This document shows, in pieces, positions 26,560-35,322 of a DNA stretch of 64,000 nt. The notes beneath the pieces were generated by a model that was not told where the DNA came from, ran no database searches, and saw only the letters and a program-made list of their open reading frames with translations. The translations under genes and the position numbers were made by a program. Source of the stretch: Mycobacterium sp. SMC-4 (GTDB taxonomy: Bacteria; Actinomycetota; Actinomycetes; Mycobacteriales; Mycobacteriaceae); contig NZ_CP079869.1 of assembly GCF_025263265.1 (NCBI RefSeq), positions 3,100,001 to 3,164,000 on the forward strand, written 5' to 3'. The stretch's first letter is position 1; each line of letters begins with the position of its first letter.

Positions 26560-27378
26560 TCAGACAGGCGGCGGCTCGGGTAACGGCTGCCAGCGCGCGG
26601 ACACCGAGGTCGTCCACCGCGGGTCGCGTCGCTGCACGAAGGCAGCGACGCCCTCGATGGCATCCGCACCGCCCATCACCCGTCGGTGCAACTCGGTTTC
26701 GAGGTGGGCAACCTGGCGAGGTCGGTAGCCCATCATCACGGTGTCCCAGAGCAGCCGCTTGGACAGCGCTGCCGACATCGGCGCGACGTGCAGTGCGATG
26801 TCGCGCGCCACGTCCACCGCCTGGTCGAGGACCTCCGAAGCGGCGACCGCGCGGCTTGCTAGCCCGAACGACGCGGCCTCGGCACCATCGAAGGTTCGAC
26901 CGGTCAGCAGCAGGTCCGCGGCCACTGCGGTGCCGACCAGGTGCGGCAACGTCCAGTGCGACATGCAATCGCCGAGCACACCACGGCGTACCTGGGCGAC
27001 GGCGTACTTCGCCTCCAGCGCCATGATCCGGATGTCGGCCTGCAGGGCGATGGTCAGGCCGATGCCAACAGCGTGGCCATTGACCGCGGCGATCACCGGG
27101 GTGCGCAGTTCGAATGCCGCCGGGTCCACCGGGGACGCGGTGAACTCTGCAGCGGGCGCATCGAAAGGACTCCTCGGACCCTCCACGTCGGCGCCCACAC
27201 AAAACGCATCCCCGGCCCCGGTGAGTACGATCGCGCGCACCCGGTCGTCCTGGTCGCAGCGCCGGTAGGCCTCGCCGAGCAGCTCGCCCATTGCTGCTGT
27301 GTAGGCATTGCGGCGATCCGGCCTGTTCAGCGTCACGACGGCGACCCCGTCGGAAACGGAAACGGTGAGGTCGGTCAT
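26560..27378 (-). CDS. crotonase-fold protein (enoyl-CoA hydratase/isomerase family) lacking both catalytic glutamates
   Basis: A 272-residue protein with the crotonase CoA-binding core (RPDRRNAYTAAM, FCVGADVEG, AAVNGHAVGIGL). At the two hydratase glutamate positions I read threonine (GIGLTIAL) and glutamine (YAVAQVRRG), so classical hydration is unlikely. It may catalyse another CoA reaction, or bind CoA without catalysis. ATG at 27378 is chosen because the fold begins with LTVSVSDGVAVVTLNRP. It converges with the collagen-like gene, with only 4 nt between their stops. Confidence 0.8.
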   Translation of the reverse strand: MTDLTVSVSDGVAVVTLNRPDRRNAYTAAMGELLGEAYRRCDQDDRVRAIVLTGAGDAFCVGADVEGPRSPFDAPAAEFTASPVDPAAFELRTPVIAAVNGHAVGIGLTIALQADIRIMALEAKYAVAQVRRGVLGDCMSHWTLPHLVGTAVAADLLLTGRTFDGAEAASFGLASRAVAASEVLDQAVDVARDIALHVAPMSAALSKRLLWDTVMMGYRPRQVAHLETELHRRVMGGADAIEGVAAFVQRRDPRWTTSVSARWQPLPEPPPV

Positions 27379-27421
27379 GGAGGCAAGTTTGCACCCCCGT
27401 AAGCGTGGGAACACAGGCCGC

Positions 27422-28330
27422 ATGTTGATCAGACGTGTTGCGCGCCCCATGCTGTCAGCAGTATTCATCTCGCGTGGTGTCGAGGCGCTTCGAAGCCCGA
27501 AGCCGGCCGCTGACGCCACCCGCCAGACCCTGGAGGAGCTCAGCAAGCTGCCCGATCCGGTCGGCACCAGCATTCCGTCCGACGCCGAAACGGTGGCTCG
27601 GGTCAACGCCGCGGTGCAGATCGGCGGCGGCCTGCTGCTGGCGACGGGCAAACTGCCGCGCGTCGCCTCTGCAGCGCTGGCTTTGACCGTGGTGCCGAGC
27701 TCAGTTGGTGGCCACGCCTTTTGGAACATCTCCGACCCGGCCCGCAAGGCCGAGGAACGCCGGGCGTTCATCACCGACATCAGCCTGATCGGCGGACTGA
27801 TCATCGCGGCGGTGGACACCGCCGGCCGCCCCTCGTTGGGCTGGCGCGGCCGCCGCGCTGCCCGCAAGGTCTCGGCTGCAGTGACCGGCGCCCTTCCCGT
27901 CGGCGCCGGAGCCGGTGGAGCACTGTCGGACAGCCAGCTGGCCGACAAGGTCAATCAGGGTCTGCACATCGGAGCCGACCGGGGCCGCGAACTCGCGCAC
28001 ATCGCCCGTGAGCGTGGCGCCGAACTCGCCGACGTCGCCCGCGACCGCGCCCCAGAACTGGCCGCAGTAGCCCGCAAGCGCGGCCACGAACTCGCCGACG
28101 TCGCCCGCGACCGCGCCCCAGAACTGGCCGCAGTAGCCCGCAAGCGCGGCCACGAACTCGCCGACGTCGCCCGCGACCGCGCCCCAGAACTGGCCGATGT
28201 CGCCCGGGAACGGGGCGGTGAGTGGGCCGAGGTGGCGCGGGCCCGGGCAGAGGAGGCGCGTGCCCGCGCCGCAGACCTGGCCGATACGGCCAACACCGAG
28301 GTCAAGAAGAAGAAGCGCTTCCGGCACTGA
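27422..28330 (+). CDS. DoxX-family membrane protein with an 11-residue-repeat tail
   Basis: A 302-residue protein. Residues 1 to about 150 are a mycobacterial DoxX-like membrane domain (ARPMLSAVFISRGVEAL, then VNAAVQIGGGLLLATGKLPR and FITDISLIGGLIIAA). From about residue 175 to 290 runs a charged helical tail made of 11-residue units such as ELADVARDRAP and ELAAVARKRGH, followed by a basic end (EVKKKKRFRH). Such 11-mer repeats usually form long amphipathic helices that lie on membranes or build coiled coils. DoxX proteins have been linked to thiol redox and oxidative stress in mycobacteria; the tail's role is unknown. ATG at 27422, divergent from the crotonase. Confidence 0.8.
   Translation: MLIRRVARPMLSAVFISRGVEALRSPKPAADATRQTLEELSKLPDPVGTSIPSDAETVARVNAAVQIGGGLLLATGKLPRVASAALALTVVPSSVGGHAFWNISDPARKAEERRAFITDISLIGGLIIAAVDTAGRPSLGWRGRRAARKVSAAVTGALPVGAGAGGALSDSQLADKVNQGLHIGADRGRELAHIARERGAELADVARDRAPELAAVARKRGHELADVARDRAPELAAVARKRGHELADVARDRAPELADVARERGGEWAEVARARAEEARARAADLADTANTEVKKKKRFRH
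28022..28219 (+). repeat. 66-bp tandem repeat in the DoxX-protein tail
   Basis: Units starting at 28022, 28088 and 28154 are 66 bp long (22 codons, two 11-residue blocks). The first two are identical; the third diverges in its second half. They encode alternating ELADVARDRAP and ELAAVARKRGH. Confidence 0.85.
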
Positions 28331-28361
28331 AGCTGAGCTTCACGAAGGAGACCGAGGCACC

Positions 28362-29093
28362 TCACGCTTTCGGCCCGTAGGAGTAGTCGATCCGGTCGCC
28401 GTCGACGGTGGTCACCGTGAGAGTGAACTCTGCGCTGTCGGCGCCGGCTACGACGATGCAGTCCACCGTGTTGCCTGGCCTGCCCTCCAGGTTTCCGGCA
28501 CACTGCGCCGATTCGGGCCGGGTGCCGAGGTGAATCGCCAGCTCGTCGAGCAACGAATCCTCGAGCTCAGCCTTGGTCAACAGCGGCAGCAGGTCGAAGT
28601 TCATCAGCAGGCCGTCGACGCTGGTCACTTCCGCGGTGCGCGCCAGGGTCGCTCCTGCGGTGGTCACGTCGCAGACAGCGACGGCACCGGGCTCCCCGAC
28701 CAGACCGGAGAAGCAGTCCACCGTGCTCGTCGATGCTGATGAGCTGTCGACCAAGCGCGCCACGCCGCGTTCCAACTGCAGCTCGGACAACGCGGGCAAC
28801 ATCTCGTAACTGATAGCCGAGCCGTCGACGGCGGTGACGGTGACGATCGGTTCGAAGCTGTTGGTCGCACTGAGCACCACGTCGCAGCGGGCCACCTGGC
28901 CGACCTCGCCGGCCAACGGGTCCTTGCACGTCACCGACTCAGGCTGCTGGCCCACTTCGGCCAGCCGGGCAGAGATGTCGCGCTCGAGGTCTGCCGGTGC
29001 CACCGCGGGCACCCCGTCGGGGGTGGCCACGGTGCACGCGACCAGCCCGGCAGCTGCCGACATGACCGCCAGTGCGCTGAATACGTCACGCAT
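28362..29093 (-). CDS. lipoprotein with three DUF4333-like repeats
   Basis: A 243-residue lipoprotein: signal peptide with lipobox LVAC near residue 20-24. The mature part has three repeats of about 70 residues. Each has a cysteine pair around a Gly-rich turn (CKDPLAGEVGQVARC, CFSGLVGEPGAVAVC, CAGNLEGRPGNTVDC) and a strand with VTVTAVDG-like sequence. This is the layout of DUF4333, here triplicated. The ATG at 29093 has GGGA 6 nt upstream and places the signal peptide correctly; ATGs at 29105 and beyond are alternatives. Function unknown; probably an envelope protein. Confidence 0.7.
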   Translation of the reverse strand: MRDVFSALAVMSAAAGLVACTVATPDGVPAVAPADLERDISARLAEVGQQPESVTCKDPLAGEVGQVARCDVVLSATNSFEPIVTVTAVDGSAISYEMLPALSELQLERGVARLVDSSSASTSTVDCFSGLVGEPGAVAVCDVTTAGATLARTAEVTSVDGLLMNFDLLPLLTKAELEDSLLDELAIHLGTRPESAQCAGNLEGRPGNTVDCIVVAGADSAEFTLTVTTVDGDRIDYSYGPKA

Positions 29094-29165
29094 GTGCAGT
29101 CCCATCACCATCTCGGAGATTGCACCGGACCGTAGCAGGCCGACCGCGGATGATTGACTGCAGCG

Positions 29166-30050
29166 GTGAATCGACAACCAGCACTGGCGCGCCGCCTGTT
29201 CGACCGCATCGAGCCGGTCCATGCGGTCACCTATTTCGCCCCCGAGGTCCGCACCGCGCTCGACGGCCTGGGTTTCCGGGGCTTCTGGATGGGCTACTTC
29301 GCCGCGCGGTCAGCGCCGATGGGCACGGTCGCACCCGAGATCGTCACCGCGGCGTTCTACAGCTTCACCGCGCAGCGCGTCGCCAAGGCACTGCCGAGTG
29401 CCTGGGATGTCGCGTCTCCGGCCGATGCGCTGCGGGTGCGCGAGGAGTCCGCGGTCGCCGCACTGCGGCGCATGGGTGTGACCGACGACGATGCCTGCGC
29501 GGCGGCCGAACTGGCCGCCAAAGCAGCAGCCGGCGCCGACCTCGGCGGCCGGGTGCTCTTTGCCGCCAACCGGGCACTGCCCTGGCCGCGGGAGCCGCTG
29601 GCCCGGTTGTGGCATGCCGCAACCTTGTTGCGCGAACACCGAGGCGACGGTCACGTGGCGATTCTGACTGCGCAGCGACTTTCCGGACGAGAAGCCAACG
29701 TGCTGCATGCGGCGGCCGGACGCGTTTCCGAAGACATGATCAAGCGCGCCCGCGACTACGACGATGCTCAGTGGCAACACTGTCAGCAGACTCTGCAAGG
29801 CCGCGGCCTGCTCGACGCGACGGGGGCATTGACGTCGGCCGGGCACAACCTCAAGAGCCACATCGAGGACGCGACGGACGCCGCCGCGCTGAGCGCTCTC
29901 GATGCCCTCGACGACCACGAAGTGGAGTCACTGTTCCGTGTTCTCACGCCGATCACCAGGACCGTGGTTGCCGCCGGCGATGTACCGGAGAGCACCCCGA
30001 TGGGGTTGAGTCGAGACGACCTTGCCGATGACAGCGCGCATCTGATCTGA
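29166..30050 (+). CDS. SCO6745-family protein
   Basis: A 294-residue protein of the actinobacterial SCO6745 family, function not established. The N-terminal part (ALARRLFDRIEPVHAVTYF, then FRGFWMGYFAARSAPMG) and the middle (RLWHAATLLREHRGDGHVAI) are the family's hallmarks, and the C-terminal 90 residues have a winged-helix-like DDAQW/LTSAG pattern. GTG 29166 is chosen; TTG at 29154 is the alternative, and neither has a clear ribosome site. It converges on the UPF0060 gene 10 nt away. Confidence 0.7.
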   Translation: MNRQPALARRLFDRIEPVHAVTYFAPEVRTALDGLGFRGFWMGYFAARSAPMGTVAPEIVTAAFYSFTAQRVAKALPSAWDVASPADALRVREESAVAALRRMGVTDDDACAAAELAAKAAAGADLGGRVLFAANRALPWPREPLARLWHAATLLREHRGDGHVAILTAQRLSGREANVLHAAAGRVSEDMIKRARDYDDAQWQHCQQTLQGRGLLDATGALTSAGHNLKSHIEDATDAAALSALDALDDHEVESLFRVLTPITRTVVAAGDVPESTPMGLSRDDLADDSAHLI

Positions 30051-30059
30051 CGGACCGCT

Positions 30060-30386
30060 TCACCGCGGCGCATACATGATCAGGGCCACCCCGAGCAGTG
30101 CCACCATCGCGCCCGTCACATCCCAGCGGTCGGGCCGGAAGCCGTCGGCAACCACCCCCCACAGCAGCGAACCGGCGATGAACACACCGCCGTAGGCGGC
30201 CAGCACCCGTCCGAAGTGAGCGTCGGGCTGCAGAGCTGCCACGAACCCATAGGCACCGAGCGACATCACGCCCAGACCGATCCACAACCAACCGCGGTCC
30301 TCGCGTACTCCCTGCCAGACCATCCAGGCACCACCGATCTCGAAGATGGCGGCAACGACGAACAACGCGACGGACTTGGCTATCAC
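30060..30386 (-). CDS. YnfA/UPF0060 family membrane protein
   Basis: A 108-residue protein with four hydrophobic helices typical of UPF0060 ([46 protein letters not shown]). The motif GAYG in helix 3 and short loops fit the SMR-like family; a transport role is likely but not established. GTG start at 30386. Confidence 0.8.
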   Translation of the reverse strand: MIAKSVALFVVAAIFEIGGAWMVWQGVREDRGWLWIGLGVMSLGAYGFVAALQPDAHFGRVLAAYGGVFIAGSLLWGVVADGFRPDRWDVTGAMVALLGVALIMYAPR

Positions 30387-30428
30387 CCTCTCAGCGTGCC
30401 GGGCGCGTAGACGCTAGGCAAACGCAGG

Positions 30429-32387
30429 TCAGTGGCAGGAGTCAGGTGGAGTCGCCGGCACATCCAGCGAAGGATTGCGGTCGAAGAAGCCGAATGGCTT
30501 GAGCCAGAACGACACCACATCGACGGGCATGATCGGCCAGTCCTCGGGTCGGGTGATGTGGTGGATGCCGAAGACGTACCACAGCACCACGTCGGTATTG
30601 TCGATCGACCGGTTCCCGGCGGTCCAGCGCGTCAAGCCAGTGTCTTCCTCAGACTGGTTGACGAATTGCCCGGCGGGCCAACGCTCGTGTGGACTGTTAG
30701 GGGTTACCCACAGGGTGTGCCCGATGACGCCTGCACGTGCGAGCACCGGGGAACCGTCTTCGAACATCGCCGGAATCGCCCCGCTGGGAATCAGCTTGTA
30801 CGCCGGATGCGCACCAATGCCGGTGACGACGTTGGTGTTGACAATCTTCCACCCCCGCTGCGTGGCAAAGTCGACATCCTGCTTGCCGTCGGACTCGTTG
30901 CGCAGAGCGATATTGCGGGTTACCAGCGACAGGCCGTACGGATTGTCGGGACCGATGGGTTCGGCATACGACTCCGAGCAGAACACCGTGTTGTCGGTGC
31001 CGTCGATGTCCAGATCCAGACGGGCAACCAGAAAGTGTTGGTGGAAAGGCGCATACGTGCGCTCATCGACGATGGTGCCGTTGGGACTCGCCGCACCGGG
31101 CGGCAGCGGCGTGGTCACCATGATGCCGGTGGCGCGGACCTCGCACTCGATGTTGCCGTCCTGATAAAGCCGCCAGTACACCAGGTACTCGTAGTTGGCG
31201 ACGGTCACGTGAAACGACAATGTGAGCCGACGCATCCGCCGGACCTCGGCGCCGATCTCGTGGTCGACGTGCTTCCACAGCACCGCGTTGTCTTCTTCGT
31301 GGATACAGATGGCGTTGGCAATGGTGTACGGCTCGCCCTTGCTGTTGTGCAATACCGCATCGAGGTAACGGATCTCGCCGAGACAATCACAGCCGAGAGT
31401 CAGCGAGGTGGTCATGAAACCCAGCCCCCATTCGCCGATGTCGAAGGCGGTGCGCCGGTAGTGGTCCGGCGAGGAGTCACGGTAGGGCACGATCATCTCG
31501 GCGAACGACATGCGGTGGGCCACCGAGCGTTCGCGGTCGCCGTCTCGGTAGCGCACCGTGTGCAGAGTCATCCCCTCGCGGTGATTGAATCCCACCCGCA
31601 GCGACCAGTTCTGCCAGCGCACGAGGTTCCCCTCGACCGTGAACGACGGTCCGTCCGGTTGGCTGATGTGCAGCGGCTTGAGCGGTTCTCGGCGGTGTGC
31701 GGACAGGATGCGCTCGGGGATGTGCCGGGGCACGTACTCCCCCATCACCGGTGGTGGTGTCGTCACGCCGCCGGCGAACGGCCCGTCGTCCTCGATCCGC
31801 AGGAGTTCCATCGCGTTGAGATCCAGCACGCAGTGCAGTCCGCTGATCATCTGCGCATAGGGGTTGGCGCCCGGAGCGGCTTTGAGCCATGCATCGGACC
31901 ACCCGATACGCCGGTCGCGGTACTCCGGTGGGGCGACCGCGGCGCCGTAGGTCCAGGTGTCGAAGAACACCAGGTCGACGTCGGTGACACCGCGGTTGCG
32001 CAACGCGGCGATGACGTCGGGATGTGAGCGCAGCAATTGATCACACTCGCCGAACTCGTCGACGGTGAAGTTGGCCTGGACCCCGGGGATGTGTTCGAAG
32101 GCCTCGACCCCGGCCTGCGTCAACGAGACCACGGCGCGGTAGGTCGCGTTGGCGCCGCGGTCCAGGCAGATCACCTCGGCCCGGCGTGCCGGTCGTGGGC
32201 CACCCTCCTCGAACGACGCCAGGTCGGCCTTGTCGGGTTCGATCAGTTCGATTGCGGTCAGCCGCCAGCCTGGTGTGGAATCCGGGGCGGCGCGCACGCC
32301 CCGCTCGCGCGCCAGGATCGCGGCTACGGAGCGGATTTCATCTGCGCTGAGCGGGTCGAGCGGGAACACGCGCTTACGCAACCACAT
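30429..32387 (-). CDS. primary-amine oxidase (copper amine oxidase)
   Basis: A 652-residue enzyme that oxidises primary amines to aldehydes, releasing ammonia and hydrogen peroxide. The topaquinone precursor tyrosine is in the consensus VANYEYLVYW. The copper histidine pair is in FHQHFLVAR, and a third histidine is in GIHHITRPEDWP, as in the family. It should be a cytoplasmic or peripheral homodimer. It may supply carbon or nitrogen from polyamines or phenethylamines, and the polyamine importer 8 kb away is consistent with this, but that is inference. The carboxylesterase upstream is on the same strand with a 45-nt gap, so the two may be cotranscribed. Confidence 0.9.
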   Translation of the reverse strand: MWLRKRVFPLDPLSADEIRSVAAILARERGVRAAPDSTPGWRLTAIELIEPDKADLASFEEGGPRPARRAEVICLDRGANATYRAVVSLTQAGVEAFEHIPGVQANFTVDEFGECDQLLRSHPDVIAALRNRGVTDVDLVFFDTWTYGAAVAPPEYRDRRIGWSDAWLKAAPGANPYAQMISGLHCVLDLNAMELLRIEDDGPFAGGVTTPPPVMGEYVPRHIPERILSAHRREPLKPLHISQPDGPSFTVEGNLVRWQNWSLRVGFNHREGMTLHTVRYRDGDRERSVAHRMSFAEMIVPYRDSSPDHYRRTAFDIGEWGLGFMTTSLTLGCDCLGEIRYLDAVLHNSKGEPYTIANAICIHEEDNAVLWKHVDHEIGAEVRRMRRLTLSFHVTVANYEYLVYWRLYQDGNIECEVRATGIMVTTPLPPGAASPNGTIVDERTYAPFHQHFLVARLDLDIDGTDNTVFCSESYAEPIGPDNPYGLSLVTRNIALRNESDGKQDVDFATQRGWKIVNTNVVTGIGAHPAYKLIPSGAIPAMFEDGSPVLARAGVIGHTLWVTPNSPHERWPAGQFVNQSEEDTGLTRWTAGNRSIDNTDVVLWYVFGIHHITRPEDWPIMPVDVVSFWLKPFGFFDRNPSLDVPATPPDSCH

Positions 32388-32432
32388 GGCGCCGGTAGCG
32401 GCACCACGATTGGCCGAACTCGGTGCCCGGAC

Positions 32433-33953
32433 CTACTTCGCGGCCAGCGAGAACCCTTCCCATGCCTGGCGCCGATGCGCGTGCGGGTCGTATTCGACGC
32501 GGCGGCGCCGATCCAGGATCAGCACGGCCCGTTCGTCTTCGGTGTACTGCGGCCAATCGTGTCCTGGGGCCGCGGCCTGGGCGAATGACAGCCAGCGAGT
32601 CTGCATGTCCCTGGTGACCTTGCGGGCCGCCGCGGCGTCGGCACCGGCGGTCAGCAGTCTGCCTAACCCTGTCCGGTAGACGTTGAACACCGCGAACAAC
32701 TCGGTCGCGTGGGTGGCACCCATTCCCGCCCAACGCAAAGCGCGGGTGGCGTAGTCGAATCGGTATACGTATGTGGGCGCGTGTCGGCTGTGCGACCGGG
32801 CCATCTCCCACATCGCCGAGCCGAAGATGCAGTCGCCACCGAGCCGAACACACTCCGAGGGATCCGGATAATCGGGGTAAGCCGCCAGAATGCGCTGGCG
32901 CACCTCGGGATCGGCCTGGGCCAACATCTGCTCGATGGCACGTTCGGTGGTCGGCAACAACTTCAGGAAGCGGGTGAAAAGGCGGCCCTCCTCGGCGTTG
33001 GTTCCGACAATCAGGGGGACCCGGGCCGCGGACCCGTGCCGCATCGCCTCGAACGGCTCCCGCGGCAGATATTCGGTACCGAACGTGGGGCCGATGGCGA
33101 ACGCGCCGACCATATCGCGTTGTCCCTCGATGATGAGCCGGTCGAGCGCATTGACCAGCTCGGCCGGCCGCAACGCGAGCAACCTCTCGGCGGCGCTGTC
33201 CCGGTCCGCGCCCAGTATCCGGGCGAACCGGGCGGCATACTCGGCGGCCACGTCGGTCCCCCGGCTCATACCGCTGCCGGGGCTCTGCGAAATCGCTTGG
33301 GAGAACAGGCCGTGGGCATCCGGGGTGGCCAGCAGGGTGGCCACGGCATGGGCCCCAGCGCTTTCCCCGAAGATCGTGACGTTGTCGGGATCACCACCGA
33401 ACGCGGCGATGTTGTCGCCGACCCAACGCAGCGCCAGGACCAGATCCCGCAGGAAAAGGTTGTCATCGATTCGTATGTCGGGCGTCGACAGCGAGGACAG
33501 GTCCAGACAACCCAGCGCGCCGAGCCGATAGTTCACCGATACGTAGACACATCCTTTGCGCGCCAGCGCTGCACCGTCATAGATCGGTGTGGCCGAACTG
33601 CCCAGCAGGTATCCGCCGCCATGAATGAAGACCATCACCGGCAGCGATGGGTCGGTGTCGTTGGGTGTCAGCCCCGCGGGCATGGTGACGTTGAGCGTCA
33701 GGCAGTCCTCGCTCATCGGCTGATACTTGCCCGGAGCCAGCATCGTGTACATGCGTTGCTGCGGGGCACAGTTGCCCAGCCCGTGACAGTACCGGACGCC
33801 CGGCCAGGGCTGCACCGGCTGCGGCGCGCGGTAGCGCAACACCCCCACCGGCGGTTTGGCGTACGGAATGGCCCGCCAGCGGTGGACACCGTCGCGGGTG
33901 AACCCCTCCACGGTCCCGGAAGTGATCTTCGCCCGGACGGTATGTTCGTGCAT
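32433..33953 (-). CDS. type-B carboxylesterase/lipase family protein
   Basis: A 506-residue alpha/beta hydrolase of the carboxylesterase family. The nucleophile elbow is FGESAGAHA, the oxyanion motif FIHGGGYLLG, and the N-terminal signature SEDCLTLNVTMP is complete. No signal peptide is apparent (starts HEHTVRAKITSGTV). ATG at 33953 has a -10 box 6 nt upstream and no ribosome site, so it is probably leaderless. It likely leads a transcript with the amine oxidase. Natural ester unknown. Confidence 0.85.
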   Translation of the reverse strand: MHEHTVRAKITSGTVEGFTRDGVHRWRAIPYAKPPVGVLRYRAPQPVQPWPGVRYCHGLGNCAPQQRMYTMLAPGKYQPMSEDCLTLNVTMPAGLTPNDTDPSLPVMVFIHGGGYLLGSSATPIYDGAALARKGCVYVSVNYRLGALGCLDLSSLSTPDIRIDDNLFLRDLVLALRWVGDNIAAFGGDPDNVTIFGESAGAHAVATLLATPDAHGLFSQAISQSPGSGMSRGTDVAAEYAARFARILGADRDSAAERLLALRPAELVNALDRLIIEGQRDMVGAFAIGPTFGTEYLPREPFEAMRHGSAARVPLIVGTNAEEGRLFTRFLKLLPTTERAIEQMLAQADPEVRQRILAAYPDYPDPSECVRLGGDCIFGSAMWEMARSHSRHAPTYVYRFDYATRALRWAGMGATHATELFAVFNVYRTGLGRLLTAGADAAAARKVTRDMQTRWLSFAQAAAPGHDWPQYTEDERAVLILDRRRRVEYDPHAHRRQAWEGFSLAAK

Positions 33954-33959
33954 TCTCCG

Positions 33960-33965
33960 ACGGTA
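33960..33965 (-). promoter_or_regulatory. -10 box for leaderless carboxylesterase transcript
   Basis: On the minus strand TACCGT (TANNNT) ends 6 nt before the ATG at 33953, placing the transcription start at the start codon. Confidence 0.55.
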
Positions 33966-34026
33966 GCGAATGCCGTCGGATTTCGACGGGCGGCCGCGTC
34001 CGTCCAGCTGACCCGGGTGGGCCGGT

Positions 34027-34032
34027 TAACCT
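34027..34032 (+). promoter_or_regulatory. -10 box for leaderless lipoprotein transcript
   Basis: TAACCT fits TANNNT and ends 6 nt before the ATG at 34039. The bases between are GGCGGG, which could also act as a weak ribosome site, but the spacing fits a leaderless start. Confidence 0.5.
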
Positions 34033-34038
34033 GGCGGG

Positions 34039-34728
34039 ATGCGCATCGCAGTCCTGTTCGCGCTGGGTGCTTTGAGCACGGCGTGTTCGCAGTCGGTGGG
34101 CGGCCAGCCGGAGCCGCCCACGGTGTCGGCTCCTCAGGCGACGTCCCCGACTGCGGCCACGACTGCACCCCAGACCCCCGCGCCGACCGGTGCCCAAACG
34201 CCGATACCAGCTGCGGATGCCTCAATCAGCGAGGTCATCCGCTGGGTCGAGGACGGAACTGCTGCCGACCCCACGGGTTTTCATGTCGTGTTCCGCGACG
34301 GCGTGACCACCCAGCTCGGCGAGGACATCGCGTTCACCGCGTCGGCGGGCTCGCCATTCGCGACGATGCGATGCGTCACCGACGAAGCGCTGACCTGCCT
34401 GCTCGAACTCGACGATCCACCCCCGCGACCCGAGGGCGCCGAGGGTGCCTGGAAACCGGGCTGGATCACCTTCCCGGGCACCTCGGTGCAGGTGGGCTCG
34501 CTGCGCGCGGACCCGGGCCCATTCGGCGACGGTAGCGGCCCCGAGTTGTCCGACGGGCACTCGCTGGCATTCGGGGACTATCGTTGCCGAGCCGATGCCG
34601 CCGGGTTGATCTGCGTGAACTACGCCCACCGCACCGGAGTGCGGGTCAATTCCGCCGGAGTGTCGGCATACGGTTGCCTGCAGCCGGCTCCTGCGCCACC
34701 CGACGCTGCGACCCTGTTCCGCTGCTAA
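34039..34728 (+). CDS. hypothetical lipoprotein
   Basis: A 229-residue secreted lipoprotein: lipobox LSTACS at residues 12-17, then a Pro/Thr/Ala-rich linker to about residue 55, then a globular domain with conserved-looking TRP- and Cys-containing blocks (MRCVTDEALTCLLEL, WKPGWITFPG, DYRCRADAAGLICVN, GCLQPAP). Five or six cysteines could form disulfides. I do not recognise the family. Start fixed by the signal peptide and the upstream -10 box. Confidence 0.65.
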   Translation: MRIAVLFALGALSTACSQSVGGQPEPPTVSAPQATSPTAATTAPQTPAPTGAQTPIPAADASISEVIRWVEDGTAADPTGFHVVFRDGVTTQLGEDIAFTASAGSPFATMRCVTDEALTCLLELDDPPPRPEGAEGAWKPGWITFPGTSVQVGSLRADPGPFGDGSGPELSDGHSLAFGDYRCRADAAGLICVNYAHRTGVRVNSAGVSAYGCLQPAPAPPDAATLFRC

Positions 34729-34735
34729 AGGGCGT

Positions 34736-35314
34736 TCAGGAAGCCTCCCGCAGCGCCTTGTCGCGCGCATGTCTCGGATAGGCCAGGGTCATGCCTACGG
34801 CACCGACGAGCACCACAACCGGGATCACCGCCTTGGTCAGATGCACCGTGGTGGGCGACGTAGCCGCAAGATAGCCCAGTGCCGCGATGAGTGCGAACAC
34901 CAGCGCCCACATCAGCGTCAGCACCTGATTGGTGCGCCGGAACGCAATCTGCTCCCTGGGTTCGCGGGGCGCCGACGGCGGCGCGTACTGCGCGGTGAAC
35001 GGCTCGAACGCCAACGACACCAACGCCATCACGGCCAGGACACCGCTGGAGAGTGTGGTGGCATAGGTGTCCATCCAGTCGCCATCCTGATGGCCCAGCA
35101 CCAAGCCCGCGATCGTCACCGCGGTGAAAAAGACGACGGTGACGATGTCGAGCAACCGCACCCCGGCATAGCCCGCGGACACACCGAGGATGAGCGTGGC
35201 GATCACCGCGCACATGGCGCCGAACATCCAGGTGCTGGGCCCGTCGGCCACCACCCAGTAGATGATCCACGGCACGAATCCGATGAAGGGGCTGCGCTCG
35301 AACCATCCGTCCAT
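34736..35314 (-). CDS. hypothetical membrane protein
   Basis: A 192-residue protein with six or so hydrophobic segments (FIGFVPWIIYWVVADG, FGAMCAVIATLILGVSAGYAG, IVTVVFFTAVTIAGLVLGH, and further ones), cytoplasmic linker PPSAPREPREQI and a basic C-terminal tail. I do not recognise a family. It shares the strand with the next lipoprotein, 8 nt away, so they may be cotranscribed. ATG at 35314. Confidence 0.55.
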   Translation of the reverse strand: MDGWFERSPFIGFVPWIIYWVVADGPSTWMFGAMCAVIATLILGVSAGYAGVRLLDIVTVVFFTAVTIAGLVLGHQDGDWMDTYATTLSSGVLAVMALVSLAFEPFTAQYAPPSAPREPREQIAFRRTNQVLTLMWALVFALIAALGYLAATSPTTVHLTKAVIPVVVLVGAVGMTLAYPRHARDKALREAS

Positions 35315-35322
35315 AGGGGGAT

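Noticed and set aside
30432..34535. Long plus-strand frames opposite the amine oxidase and carboxylesterase
   Set aside because: No recognisable domain and mirror-like composition; the minus-strand genes carry catalytic motifs.
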